A stretch of DNA of 64,000 nt, from NCBI RefSeq assembly GCF_003324185.1, contig NZ_PXUP01000008.1, forward strand, positions 62,001-126,000, given 5' to 3'. Positions within the stretch are counted from its first letter, which is position 1. Every line of letters starts with the position of its first letter. Positions 43,077 to 51,334 of the stretch are shown here, one piece after another. Under the pieces are notes generated by a model that saw only the letters and a list, made by a program, of their open reading frames with translations, was not told the DNA's origin and ran no database searches. Source of the DNA: Faecalibacterium prausnitzii. Lineage in GTDB: Bacteria > Bacillota > Clostridia > Oscillospirales > Ruminococcaceae. The position numbers were made by a program, and so were the translations under genes.

Positions 43077-44432
43077 TTATTTCAGTCCGCGAAAGGCGTT
43101 GGGGTTGCCCATCATGCCGCCCAGACGGCGGGCAAAGCCCTTGGGGCTCTTCTTGAACTGCTTCATCATCTTCTGCATCATCTCGTACTGCTTGAGCAGC
43201 TTGTTCACGTCCTCCACGCGGGTACCGCTGCCTGCGGCAATGCGGCGCTTGCGCTTGGGGTTGATGATGGAGGGCTTTTCCCGCTCCTCTTTGGTCATGG
43301 AATAGATCATGGCCTCGATGCGGTCAAAAGCTTTTTCGTCGATCTGGCTGGCGTCGATGCCGGATGCGCCGGGCAGCATACTCAGCATTGCGCCTGCGCC
43401 GCCCATTTTGCGGATCTGGGCGAACTGCTCCAGCATATCGTTCATATCGAACTTGTTTTCCATCAGACGCTTGGCGGTCTCTTCAGCAGCCTTTTCGTCG
43501 GCGGCATCCTGTGCGCGCTCGATCAGGCTGAGCACATCGCCCATGCCAAGGATACGGCTTGCCATGCGGTCCGGGTGGAACACATCCAGATCATCCAGCT
43601 TTTCGCCGGTGCCCTGGAACTTGATGGGCTTGCCGGTAACGGCCAGCACGGAAAGCGCTGCACCGCCGCGGGTATCGCCGTCGGTCTTGGTGAGGATGAT
43701 GCCATCCACGCCCACCGTCTCGTTGAAGGTCTTGGCCACATTGACGGCATCCTGACCGGCCATGGCGTCCACCACCAGCAGGGTCTCATCCACGGGAACG
43801 GCGGCCTTGATGTCCACCAGCTCCTGCATCAGCACTTCGTCGATCTGCAAGCGGCCTGCGGTATCCAGAATGACGATGTCATTGCCGTAGTCCTTGGCGT
43901 GTGCCAGTGCCTTACGGGCGATCTCCGGCGGCTTTGCGCCGGGCAGGGTGAACACCGGTGCACCGGCCTGCTTGCCCACCACCTGCAGCTGGTCGATAGC
44001 CGCAGGACGGTAGATATCGCAGGCCACCAGCATGGGGCGGCGTCCCTGCTTGATATAGAACTTGGCAAGTTTTGCCGCGTGGGTGGTTTTACCGTTGCCC
44101 TGTAAACCGCAGAGCATGATGACCGTCTGGCCCTTGTTCTTGATGTTCAGGCGGGCAGCTTCGCTGCCGCCCATGAGGGCTACCAGCTCCTCATTGACGA
44201 TCTTGACCACCTGCTGGGCGGGGGTCAGGCTCTCCATGACCTCCTGTCCCATGGCGCGCTCGGACACCTTTGCGCAGAAGTCCTTGGCAACCTTGTAGTT
44301 GACATCGGCTTCCAGCAAAGCCATCCGCACCTCGCGCATGGCGGCTTTGATATCTGCCTCGGTCAGCTTACCGTGACCGCGCAGCTTTTTGAATACACCG
44401 GCAAGGCGGTCGGTCAGGGATTCAAATGCCAT
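43077..44432 (-). CDS. ffh: Signal recognition particle protein Ffh
   Basis: A 451-residue SRP GTPase that binds 4.5S RNA and signal sequences. The N domain is 1-90. The GTPase G1 motif is GLQGNGKTT near 104, followed by DTAGRLQIDE and TKTDGDTRGG. The M domain begins near 325, with a Met-rich C-terminus and the RNA-binding GSGTRVEDVNKLLKQYEMMQKMMKQF. The gap of 26 nt to ylxM indicates coupling. The length is normal. Confidence 0.97.
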   Translation of the reverse strand: MAFESLTDRLAGVFKKLRGHGKLTEADIKAAMREVRMALLEADVNYKVAKDFCAKVSERAMGQEVMESLTPAQQVVKIVNEELVALMGGSEAARLNIKNKGQTVIMLCGLQGNGKTTHAAKLAKFYIKQGRRPMLVACDIYRPAAIDQLQVVGKQAGAPVFTLPGAKPPEIARKALAHAKDYGNDIVILDTAGRLQIDEVLMQELVDIKAAVPVDETLLVVDAMAGQDAVNVAKTFNETVGVDGIILTKTDGDTRGGAALSVLAVTGKPIKFQGTGEKLDDLDVFHPDRMASRILGMGDVLSLIERAQDAADEKAAEETAKRLMENKFDMNDMLEQFAQIRKMGGAGAMLSMLPGASGIDASQIDEKAFDRIEAMIYSMTKEEREKPSIINPKRKRRIAAGSGTRVEDVNKLLKQYEMMQKMMKQFKKSPKGFARRLGGMMGNPNAFRGLK

Positions 44433-44458
44433 TGTGCGGTGCTCCTTTCAAAATTCGA

Positions 44459-44842
44459 TCAGCTTTCGTTTGCTTCATCCATCGAGCGGATGATCTCCAG
44501 CATTTTTGTCAACGTTTCCACATATTCCGTGGTGGTGATATTGGCGCGGGGCCCGGTGCACTCGAAACGGGTGTCAATGACCAGCTGTTCCAGCTGTTCC
44601 AGCTTCTGCTGCACCCGCCGGTAGCGGGCTGCAAAGCCTACCTTTTCTTCCAGTTCCTTCAGGGTGGTCTCGCCGTGCTTGATGGCGTCCCGTGCGCCCT
44701 GCCGGGTGATGCCGAAGTTTTCGCCGATCTCGCTCAGCGAAAGATCATCGTTGTAATACTGGCGCAGCATCTCGCGCTGCTTCTGGGTAAGCACCTCGCC
44801 ATAAAAATCCAGCAGATACCCCATTTCCAGATCTTTTGCCAT
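44459..44842 (-). CDS. ylxM: YlxM-type helix-turn-helix protein
   Basis: A 127-residue protein with the YlxM pattern MGYLLDFYGEVLTQKQREMLRQYYNDDLSLSEIGENFGITRQGARDAIKHGETTL, a sigma-like helix-turn-helix. It is always found before ffh and is thought to modulate SRP expression or function. The start at 44842 is preferred as it gives the family N-terminus plus a few residues; an upstream in-frame start would cover the promoter. The ribosome site (GGGGG) is weak. Confidence 0.88.
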   Translation of the reverse strand: MAKDLEMGYLLDFYGEVLTQKQREMLRQYYNDDLSLSEIGENFGITRQGARDAIKHGETTLKELEEKVGFAARYRRVQQKLEQLEQLVIDTRFECTGPRANITTTEYVETLTKMLEIIRSMDEANES

Positions 44843-44911
44843 TGCTGTTGACCCCCGGTGCTCTGCTGTCTGTGCTTGCTGTGTTGTAAAGTTTTTTTGC
44901 TTTACGGATGG

Positions 44912-44940
44912 AGTATACCAGAACCCCTGCCCCTTGTCAA
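44912..44940 (-). promoter_or_regulatory. Promoter of the ylxM-ffh-rpsP-khpA-rimM-trmD operon
   Basis: On the minus strand TTGACA (44940-44935), a 17-nt spacer, and TATACT (44917-44912). Confidence 0.85.
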
Positions 44941-45068
44941 GGGGATTTTGGAGTTTTTTCTGAAATATCTGCCCAAAATTCGCTGTTTTTGCCAAAAGGC
45001 ATCTTGACGCAGCTGGGGGCTTTGCGTTAGGATAATAGTGTTGTATCCCAAGAGAAAGGAGTGCCCTT

Positions 45069-45980
45069 GTGCCGATCTACTCTAATTTTTACCAGACCCT
45101 TACCACCGCCTGTCCCATTGTGGAGCTGCGGGGCTATGCCGCCGCCTGCGGGCTGAAGGGACATCTGTACGCGTATCTGGATTTTAACGGCCCCACCGGC
45201 ACCGCCCGGGACGGCCTTGCCGAGGGGATGCTGGCGCTTGCCATTGAAAAAAAGCAGCTTGCCCCGGGGCAGCCCATCATCGAGGCGGCCTCCGGCCCCT
45301 TTGCCACCGCCCTGACGCTGGCCAGCCTGACCGCCGGGCACCCTATCGTGCTGGTGATGCCGGAGGACGCCCCTGCCCTGCGGCAGGAGTACCTGCTGCG
45401 GCTGGGTGCACAGATCCGGCACAGCCCCGCCCGCAGCGGTCTGGCCGGGGCGCGGGCGCTGGCGGCGCAGACCGCCGCCGCAAACGGCTGGTACTATATG
45501 AACTGGCTGGCCAACGATGACAACCCGGAATACCACCGCCGGGTCACCGGCCCTGCCATTGTACAAAGCATTGCCCGGCAGAACCAGAGCCTTGTGGACG
45601 CCATTACCATCGGGGTGGGCAGCGCCGGCACGGTGACCGGCGTGGGCGAGACCATCAAGGCATGGACGAACGATGTGCGCATCGTGGCGGTAGAGCCGTA
45701 CGAAAATCAGGTACTGGGCGGCGGGCTTACCGGCCCCCACGGCATCCCGGATATCGGCTACGGCATCGTGCCGGAAAACTACAACAGCTATGTGGTGGAT
45801 AATGTTTCCGCCGTGGCAAGCCGGGACGCCCAGCGTGCCGCCCAGCAGGTGCTGCGCACCGATGCCATCCCTGCTTCGGTCAGCGCCGGTGCTGCCCTGC
45901 ACGCCGCAGCCCAGCTGCTGGCCAACTGCAACAGCCGCGCTGCGCTGGCCATTTTCAGCGGACGCGCCAGCATCGTGTAA
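45069..45980 (+). CDS. Cysteine synthase-like PLP-fold protein lacking the catalytic lysine
   Basis: A 303-residue fold-type II protein related to CysK/CBS. Where CysK has N-P-x-x-S-V-K-D-R with the PLP lysine, this protein reads GPTGTARDG, so Lys is replaced by Arg. The substrate loop TSGNTG is replaced by AASGPFA. The PLP-phosphate loop GVGSAGTVTG and the VEP motif are retained. It may be a pseudo-enzyme, a PLP sensor or an enzyme with a different mechanism. The start is a GTG at 45069 with AAAGGAG 7 nt upstream. It lies 38 nt before a MATE pump gene on the same strand. Confidence 0.82.
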   Translation: MPIYSNFYQTLTTACPIVELRGYAAACGLKGHLYAYLDFNGPTGTARDGLAEGMLALAIEKKQLAPGQPIIEAASGPFATALTLASLTAGHPIVLVMPEDAPALRQEYLLRLGAQIRHSPARSGLAGARALAAQTAAANGWYYMNWLANDDNPEYHRRVTGPAIVQSIARQNQSLVDAITIGVGSAGTVTGVGETIKAWTNDVRIVAVEPYENQVLGGGLTGPHGIPDIGYGIVPENYNSYVVDNVSAVASRDAQRAAQQVLRTDAIPASVSAGAALHAAAQLLANCNSRAALAIFSGRASIV

Positions 45981-46018
45981 GCGGCTGCTTCCATAAATAG
46001 GAAAGAAGGACGTCTTTC

Positions 46019-47347
46019 ATGACCAAGGACATGACCAGCGGTGCTATTACGCCGCTGCTGATCAAATTTACCATTCCGCTGGTGCTGGGCAACCTGTTCC
46101 AGCTTACCTACAACGCCGCCGACAGCATCATCGTGGGCAAGTTTGTGGGCGAGGATGCGCTGGCTGCCGTGGGCACCTCGAACCCCCTGATGACCCTTGC
46201 CATCCTGTTCATCAACGGGATGTGTCTGGGCGCGGGCATTCTGGTCAGCACCGCCTTTGGCGCTGGGGACACCGAGCTGGTGGAGCGGCAGGTATCCACC
46301 ACTGCCATTGCGGGCACGGTGTTCTCTTTGACCTTCTCTGCCCTGTGCGTGCTGCTGGCAGACCCGCTGCTGCGGCTGCTGCAGGTGCCTGCGGCTATTC
46401 TGCCCATTGCGGTGAACTACCTGCGTATCGTGTTTGCGGGGCTGATCTTCACCTTCTTCTATAATTTCCTTGCTGCCACCATGCGTGCGCTGGGCGACAG
46501 CAAGAGTGCGCTGTATTTTTTGATGATCAGCGCGGTGCTGAACATTGGCGGCGACCTGTTTTTTGTGGAGGCGCTGGGCTGGGGCAGCGAGGGTTGCGCC
46601 CTTTCCACCGTGCTCAGCGAGGCCGCCTGCTGCCTGCTGTGCGTGGTGTACATCCGTTACAAAGTGCCAGTCCTGCAGCTGGGCAGGCGGTGGCTGGTGT
46701 ATGACGGCAAGCTGCTGCGCAAGACCGTGAGCTACGGCTGGGCCAGCGCCATGCAGCAGGCCACGGTGCAGCTGGGCAAAATTGCGGTGCAGGCCATCGT
46801 GAACACCATGGGCGTCAACGCCATGGCGGCTTTTACCGCTGCCTCCCGCATCGACGACTTCGCCTACACCCCGCAGCAGAACATCGGCCACGCCATGACC
46901 ACCCTGATGGCGCAGAACCGGGGCGCGGGCAAGACCGACCGGGTACGGCAGGGCTACCACTGCGGTATGCGCATCGAATTTGTCTATGCGCTGCTGCTTG
47001 CCGGTGTCTGCCTGCTGTTTGCCGAGCCCATCATCCGGCTGTTTGCCGCCGACCCTGCTGTGGTGGACCTTGGCGTGCGGTTTTTGCGCACCATCTCGCT
47101 GTTTTATCTGATGCCCGCCGCCACCAACGGCATTCAGGGCTTTTTCCGGGGCATGGGCGATTTGAAGGTCACCCTGAACAGCAGTATGCTGAACATGGGC
47201 GGCCGTGTGGCTGCCGCCGCCCTGTTTGTGCTGGTGATGAAGATGGACATCGAAGCCTTGCCCTTCAGCTACGCGGTGGGCTGGCTGCTGATGCTGCTGT
47301 ACGAGCTGCCCCTGCTGGTGCGTTTTCTGCGCAGCAGCGAGATGTAA
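46019..47347 (+). CDS. MATE family efflux transporter
   Basis: A 442-residue, 12-segment multidrug and toxin extrusion protein (NorM/DinF superfamily). ITPLLIKFTIPLVLGNLFQLTYNAADSIIVGKFVGEDALAAVG is the typical first half opening. The second half repeats it as VSYGWASAMQQATVQLGKIAVQAIVNTMGVNAMAAF. Coupling would be to Na+ or H+; the substrate is unknown. The start follows GAAAGAAGGA. It ends in a strong terminator. Confidence 0.93.
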   Translation: MTKDMTSGAITPLLIKFTIPLVLGNLFQLTYNAADSIIVGKFVGEDALAAVGTSNPLMTLAILFINGMCLGAGILVSTAFGAGDTELVERQVSTTAIAGTVFSLTFSALCVLLADPLLRLLQVPAAILPIAVNYLRIVFAGLIFTFFYNFLAATMRALGDSKSALYFLMISAVLNIGGDLFFVEALGWGSEGCALSTVLSEAACCLLCVVYIRYKVPVLQLGRRWLVYDGKLLRKTVSYGWASAMQQATVQLGKIAVQAIVNTMGVNAMAAFTAASRIDDFAYTPQQNIGHAMTTLMAQNRGAGKTDRVRQGYHCGMRIEFVYALLLAGVCLLFAEPIIRLFAADPAVVDLGVRFLRTISLFYLMPAATNGIQGFFRGMGDLKVTLNSSMLNMGGRVAAAALFVLVMKMDIEALPFSYAVGWLLMLLYELPLLVRFLRSSEM

Positions 47348-47351
47348 GATA

Positions 47352-47396
47352 AAAAAACAATGCCGAAGCGCTGATGCTCCGGCATTGTTTTTTATA
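47352..47396. terminator. Bidirectional terminator between the MATE gene and upp
   Basis: AAAAAAACAATGCCG pairs with CGGCATTGTTTTTT. Confidence 0.88.
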
Positions 47397-47404
47397 GATA
47401 TGTT

Positions 47405-48031
47405 TTACTTGGTGCCGTAGATACGGTCGCCTGCATCGCCCAGACCGGGTACGATGTAGCCGTTCTCGTTCAGGCGGTCATCCTGTGCGCCCAGATAGAT
47501 GTCCACATCGGGGTGTGCCTCGTGCAGAGCCTTGATGCCCTCCGGTGCGCCCAGCAGACCGATGAACTTGATGCGCTTTGCGCCGTGCTTCTTGATCTGG
47601 GTGATGGCGTCGATGGCGCTGCCGCCGGTAGCCAGCATGGGATCCAGCACCAGAACGTCACGCTCAGCGATATCCTGCGGCAGCTTGCAGAAGTACTCCA
47701 CGGGCTGCAGGGTCTTTTCGTCGCGGTACAGGCCGATGAAGCCGACCTTGGCAGCGGGCAGCAGGGTCAGCATGCCGTCCAGCATACCCATGCCGGCGCG
47801 CAGGATGGGCACCAGAGCCAGCTTGCGGCCTGCCAGCACCTTGGTCTTTGCCATGGTGATGGGGGTCTCGATCTCCACCTCTTCCAGCGGCAGATCGCGG
47901 GTAGCCTCGTAGCACAGCAGCGTTGCGATCTCGCCAACGAGGTCACGGAACTCCTTGGTGCCGGTCTGTTTGTTGCGCAGCAGGCTGATCTTGTGCTGCA
48001 GCAGCGGATGTTCAACGATCATCGGGGTCAT
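47405..48031 (-). CDS. upp: Uracil phosphoribosyltransferase Upp
   Basis: A 208-residue salvage enzyme making UMP from uracil and [20 protein letters not shown], the PRPP loop [12 protein letters not shown] and the uracil loop [18 protein letters not shown] are all intact. The start at 48031 follows AAGGAGCG with 9-nt spacing. It lies 141 nt after rpiB on the same strand, separated by a strong hairpin without U-run. Confidence 0.97.
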   Translation of the reverse strand: MTPMIVEHPLLQHKISLLRNKQTGTKEFRDLVGEIATLLCYEATRDLPLEEVEIETPITMAKTKVLAGRKLALVPILRAGMGMLDGMLTLLPAAKVGFIGLYRDEKTLQPVEYFCKLPQDIAERDVLVLDPMLATGGSAIDAITQIKKHGAKRIKFIGLLGAPEGIKALHEAHPDVDIYLGAQDDRLNENGYIVPGLGDAGDRIYGTK

Positions 48032-48118
48032 AAAAACACGCTCCTTAATTTATATAGAACATTCTATCGGGTACTGATCTGTGGCCTTGCCCGCCCGGTG
48101 GGCGCACAAATAGCTTTT

Positions 48119-48157
48119 TTTCACAGAGAAGCTTGCAGTGCAGGCTTCTCTGTGAAA
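48119..48157 (-). other. Intercistronic hairpin between rpiB and upp
   Basis: TTTCACAGAGAAGC pairs with GCTTCTCTGTGAAA. On the minus strand it is followed by A, not U, so it is probably an mRNA processing or stability element. Confidence 0.5.
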
Positions 48158-48172
48158 TTACAAAAATTTCAA

Positions 48173-48619
48173 TCAGCGGTTTTCCAGTGCGGTCAGCTTG
48201 TCGATGCGGCGCTGATGACGGCCGCCCTCAAACTCGGTGTTCAGGAAGATATCCACCAGCTGGCAGGCAAGGCCTGCACCCACTACGCGGCCGCCCATGC
48301 ACAGGGCGTTGGCGTCGTTGTGGCGGCGGGTATACTCGCAGCTGAAGCTGTCGGAGCAGCAGCAGGCGCGGATGCCCTTGATCTTGTTGGCTGCCATGCT
48401 GATGCCCACACCGGTGCCGCAGAACAGCAGTGCCTTCTCGCACTGGCCGCTCACCACTGCGTCACAGGCGGGCACAGCCATATCGGGGTAGTCCACGCTG
48501 TCGGTGCTGTGGGTGCCAAAGTCGATATACTCCAGACCAAGCTCCTCCAGATGTGCCTTGACAGCCTCTTTCAGTTCAAATCCGCCGTGGTCGGCGGCAA
48601 GTGCGATGGGTTTTGCCAT
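48173..48619 (-). CDS. rpiB: Ribose-5-phosphate isomerase B
   Basis: A 148-residue LacAB/RpiB isomerase interconverting ribose-5-P and ribulose-5-P. IALAADHGGFELK, DFGTHSTDSVDYPD, the catalytic Cys in LLFCGTGVGISMAANK, and RRHNDANALCMGGRVVG are conserved. The length is normal. It follows tsaB by 27 nt in the tsaE-tsaB-rpiB-upp cluster. Confidence 0.95.
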   Translation of the reverse strand: MAKPIALAADHGGFELKEAVKAHLEELGLEYIDFGTHSTDSVDYPDMAVPACDAVVSGQCEKALLFCGTGVGISMAANKIKGIRACCCSDSFSCEYTRRHNDANALCMGGRVVGAGLACQLVDIFLNTEFEGGRHQRRIDKLTALENR

Positions 48620-48646
48620 GGAAAAACGTCCTTTCCCTGTGAGTAG

Positions 48647-49369
48647 TCACAGTTCCGCTTTTTTATTCTTTGCTGCGGCTTCGGCAGCCAGACGCTCCGC
48701 CCGCTCCCGCTCCGCCTGACTGAGACGGTGGTAGTCCGGCAGCAGCGCCTCCGGCAGCACAGCCTGCCCGGCTGCGGCCATCTGCTTTGCCACAAGTGCT
48801 ACGGCAGCGGCACGGCCGCCCCGCAGCGCCGGGGGTGTTTGCAGCACGCCCGGCACATTGCTGTATTTATTATAGCACAGACCCGCGCCATCACCAACAA
48901 AAAACAGAGGCTTTTTGCAATTTTCTACAAAATCCGCCAGATCTGTCACCGCCCGGGCGTCATCGTCCAGCAGGCGGGTGTGGGTGGAAAGGTCAAATGC
49001 AGCACTGTATACCTGTGCGCGGCGGGCGTCCAGTGCACAGAGCACGGTGCCCTCGCCGGTATGGGCAGCGGCCAGCGCTTCCAAGGTAGACACCGGGGCG
49101 CACAACGTCTCGCGCGGGAAGGCCAACCCCTTGACAGCGGCCAGCCCGATGCGCAGGCCGGTAAAGCTGCCCGGGCCTGCGTTGACGGCGTACAGGTCGA
49201 TGTCCGCGCAGGTCAGCCCGCACAGCTTTAAGCAGCTGTCGATCATGGGCATCAGCGTTTCGCTGTGGGTCATGCCGCCGTCCAGATATACCTCGTACAG
49301 CAGGCGATCATCCTGCAGCAGAGCCACACCGGCGGTCTTGCCCGCCGTATCCACGGCCAGAATATTCAT
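48647..49369 (-). CDS. tsaB: tRNA threonylcarbamoyladenosine biosynthesis protein TsaB
   Basis: A 240-residue member of the ASKHA fold that pairs with TsaD to make t6A37. ILAVDTAGKTAGVALL and HSETLMPMIDSCLKLCGL are the family start. VNAGPGSFTGLRIGLAAVKGLA is the diagnostic block. It overlaps tsaE by 4 nt. t6A made here is the substrate of MtaB at 1897-3192. Confidence 0.95.
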   Translation of the reverse strand: MNILAVDTAGKTAGVALLQDDRLLYEVYLDGGMTHSETLMPMIDSCLKLCGLTCADIDLYAVNAGPGSFTGLRIGLAAVKGLAFPRETLCAPVSTLEALAAAHTGEGTVLCALDARRAQVYSAAFDLSTHTRLLDDDARAVTDLADFVENCKKPLFFVGDGAGLCYNKYSNVPGVLQTPPALRGGRAAAVALVAKQMAAAGQAVLPEALLPDYHRLSQAERERAERLAAEAAAKNKKAEL

Positions 49370-49791
49370 ACCGTCACCCCCTCAATGGTGATCTTGCGGG
49401 TGGTATCGTCCAGACGTTCGATGTTCACCCGGATGGGGTTTTCCAGCGCCAGCAGGTCGGCAAAGTTCTCGCTCCACTCTGCCGCCACCACAGCGCCCTG
49501 ATCCAGATAATCGTAGAAGCCCGCCGCGCACAGATCGTTCTCGGTGGAAATGCGGTACAGGTCAAAGTGCGCCAGCGGGCGCGGACCCCGGTAGTAGTTC
49601 ACGATGGCAAAGGTGGGGCTGGACACCGGGTCGGTGCAGCCCAGACCCTCGGCAAGACCCTCGGTAAAGGCGGTCTTGCCAGCGCCCAGACCGCCGGTAA
49701 AGGCGATCAGCGCCCCGGGAGCCAGCACAGCGGCCATCCGCTTGCCCAGCGCCACCGTTTCGGTGCGGGAATGGGTGATATATTCTGACAT
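49366..49791 (-). CDS. tsaE: tRNA threonylcarbamoyladenosine biosynthesis ATPase TsaE
   Basis: A 141-residue ATPase of the t6A complex. Walker A is GGLGAGKTAF near residue 34, then PVSSPTFAIVNYY, HFDLYRI and AAEWSENF. The length and motifs are typical. It is the first gene of tsaE-tsaB-rpiB-upp and overlaps tsaB by 4 nt. Confidence 0.95.
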   Translation of the reverse strand: MSEYITHSRTETVALGKRMAAVLAPGALIAFTGGLGAGKTAFTEGLAEGLGCTDPVSSPTFAIVNYYRGPRPLAHFDLYRISTENDLCAAGFYDYLDQGAVVAAEWSENFADLLALENPIRVNIERLDDTTRKITIEGVTV

Positions 49792-49810
49792 GAAGGTTAC
49801 CTCATCGTTT

Positions 49811-49845
49811 CAAAAAAGGGATGGCAGACACTCTGCCATCCCTAA
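49811..49845 (-). terminator. Terminator of the secreted caspase-like protein gene
   Basis: On the minus strand AGGGATGGCAGA pairs with TCTGCCATCCCT, then TTTTTT. Confidence 0.85.
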
Positions 49846-49876
49846 GTATAATATAAAACACACAAAAGTGCAATGG

Positions 49877-51088
49877 TCAGGCGGCGGCAGGGGTCTGCTG
49901 CGCCGCTGCGCCGTTCGTCAACGTGCCGGGCGCGGTGAGCCGGGCAGCGGCATCGCCCTGAATGATGGGATAGGACGCCGCCGCGTGGGGACGCCGTCCG
50001 GTGTTCTGGTTGAGATACCACACGATGTCGTTTTCGCCGTAGACCTCAAGGCCGTAATCAATGGCCTGCTGCAAGGTCTCGCCCTCGATCATGCGGTTCA
50101 CGGTCGCCCACAGCATACTGCGGGAGTACACACTGTATACGTTATTCACAAAGCCTGCCACGGCCTTTGCCCCGCCGGAGAGCAGCCCGTCCGAAAGAGC
50201 GGTGTCCACATGGCCGCTGCGGCCGTAGAACTCGCAGGTCTCCGAAAGCACGATGGTGCCGTTCAGCTTACCGCCCCGGTAGGCATTGCCGAAAAAGTCC
50301 CCGGTGACGGCGTAGCAGCCGTTCACCTTGATGACCCGGTGGCTGAGCAGCTCCAAGCCGTAGCGCAGGTCGTTCCAGAAATCGGATTTTTCCAGCAGCA
50401 GGATGATGGGCGCGGTGGCCTGTTTTTTCCACAGCCAGCCGTACTCATAGGTATAGTACGCACCGTGGGCGCTGAGGACGGCAAGGTCGTAGTCTGCCAT
50501 CCGCTTCAGGTCGGAGACGGTCACCATCATGTCCAGATGGGTGTCCAGCCCGTAGCCGTTCCAGTAGTCCTTCATATAAGAATAGTAGGGGTAGCGGTTA
50601 CTGTTGACTCCATTATCAAAGGCATAGTAGATGACCGCATTGCCCACCGTGCCGTTCTCGGCAGCGAGCAGGGCGGGCGCATCCTCCATCTCCGGCCCGG
50701 GCAGGGCGGCGTCCGCCTCGCTCTCGGTATCGGTGAGCAGAATACCGCCCAGTGCGCCGCAGCTGTAAGTAAAGCTTACCATACCGTTTTTCGCATCCAC
50801 ATAGATGCTGTCTTTTTTCACAAGCCCCTGCGCCGCCAGTTCGTCCAGCTGCGCCAGCGCAGCCACCTGACGCTCTTCCTCCGACATCCCGGCGTAGGCG
50901 GCGCTGTCTGTCAGGGCGGTGACGGCGGCATCCGTCTGTTGCATCTCCTTTACCTCGGAAGCGGTCAGGGTCTGGGGGGTGCCGGTGGTTTCCTCCGGCG
51001 CGGCGGCCACTGCCGGGCACACTGCCGTAAAGGCCAGCGCAATGGCACACACCGCGCTGAGTAGACGGCGATAAAACGTATGTTCCAT
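49877..51088 (-). CDS. Secreted protein with caspase-like His/Cys pattern, possible clan CD peptidase
   Basis: The product is 403 residues. A Sec signal covers residues 1-30 (FYRRLLSAVCAIALAFTAVCPAVAAA). A helical pro-like region with EEERQVAALAQLDELAAQG follows. The main domain has a strand ending in a His (DLAVLSAHGAYYTYEYG) and a later strand ending in a Cys (GTIVLSETCEFYG), the order and setting of the catalytic dyad in caspase-like (clan CD) peptidases. A C-terminal helical region and a low-complexity Ala/Thr/Gln tail end it. No anchor is seen. The start at 51088 follows AAAAGAAGAA; an upstream ATG at 51118 has no site. Peptidase activity is inference. Confidence 0.7.
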   Translation of the reverse strand: MEHTFYRRLLSAVCAIALAFTAVCPAVAAAPEETTGTPQTLTASEVKEMQQTDAAVTALTDSAAYAGMSEEERQVAALAQLDELAAQGLVKKDSIYVDAKNGMVSFTYSCGALGGILLTDTESEADAALPGPEMEDAPALLAAENGTVGNAVIYYAFDNGVNSNRYPYYSYMKDYWNGYGLDTHLDMMVTVSDLKRMADYDLAVLSAHGAYYTYEYGWLWKKQATAPIILLLEKSDFWNDLRYGLELLSHRVIKVNGCYAVTGDFFGNAYRGGKLNGTIVLSETCEFYGRSGHVDTALSDGLLSGGAKAVAGFVNNVYSVYSRSMLWATVNRMIEGETLQQAIDYGLEVYGENDIVWYLNQNTGRRPHAAASYPIIQGDAAARLTAPGTLTNGAAAQQTPAAA

Positions 51089-51159
51089 TTCTTCTTTTCC
51101 GTTCCTCTCCCCCGGCACACCGCCGGGGCTGTTGTGCGCAAGGCTGCGCCCACAGGTTC

Positions 51160-51188
51160 ATTGTAGGATGCAACCGGGGCTTTGTCAA
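51160..51188 (-). promoter_or_regulatory. Promoter of the caspase-like protein gene
   Basis: On the minus strand TTGACA (51188-51183), a 17-nt spacer, and TACAAT (51165-51160). Confidence 0.75.
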
Positions 51189-51229
51189 GCACCCCGGCAA
51201 TGTTTTACCATTCCGTCACACCCGGCGCA

Positions 51230-51258
51230 TTGCATTGGCGCAAAGGTTTGTGTATAAT
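51230..51258 (+). promoter_or_regulatory. Promoter of the SEDS protein gene
   Basis: TTGCAT (51230-51235), a 17-nt spacer, and TATAAT (51253-51258). Confidence 0.7.
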
Positions 51259-51334
51259 AGCAGTATGCTGGGTTTTTATCGCCTGTACACAGGCACGCCC
51301 CGGCAGATTGTTCTGACGAAAGGCGGTGCTTTCC

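Noticed and set aside
48115-48160. Strong hairpin between rpiB and upp as a terminator
   Set aside because: The U-run is on the wrong side for the minus-strand operon. It is kept only as an intercistronic hairpin.
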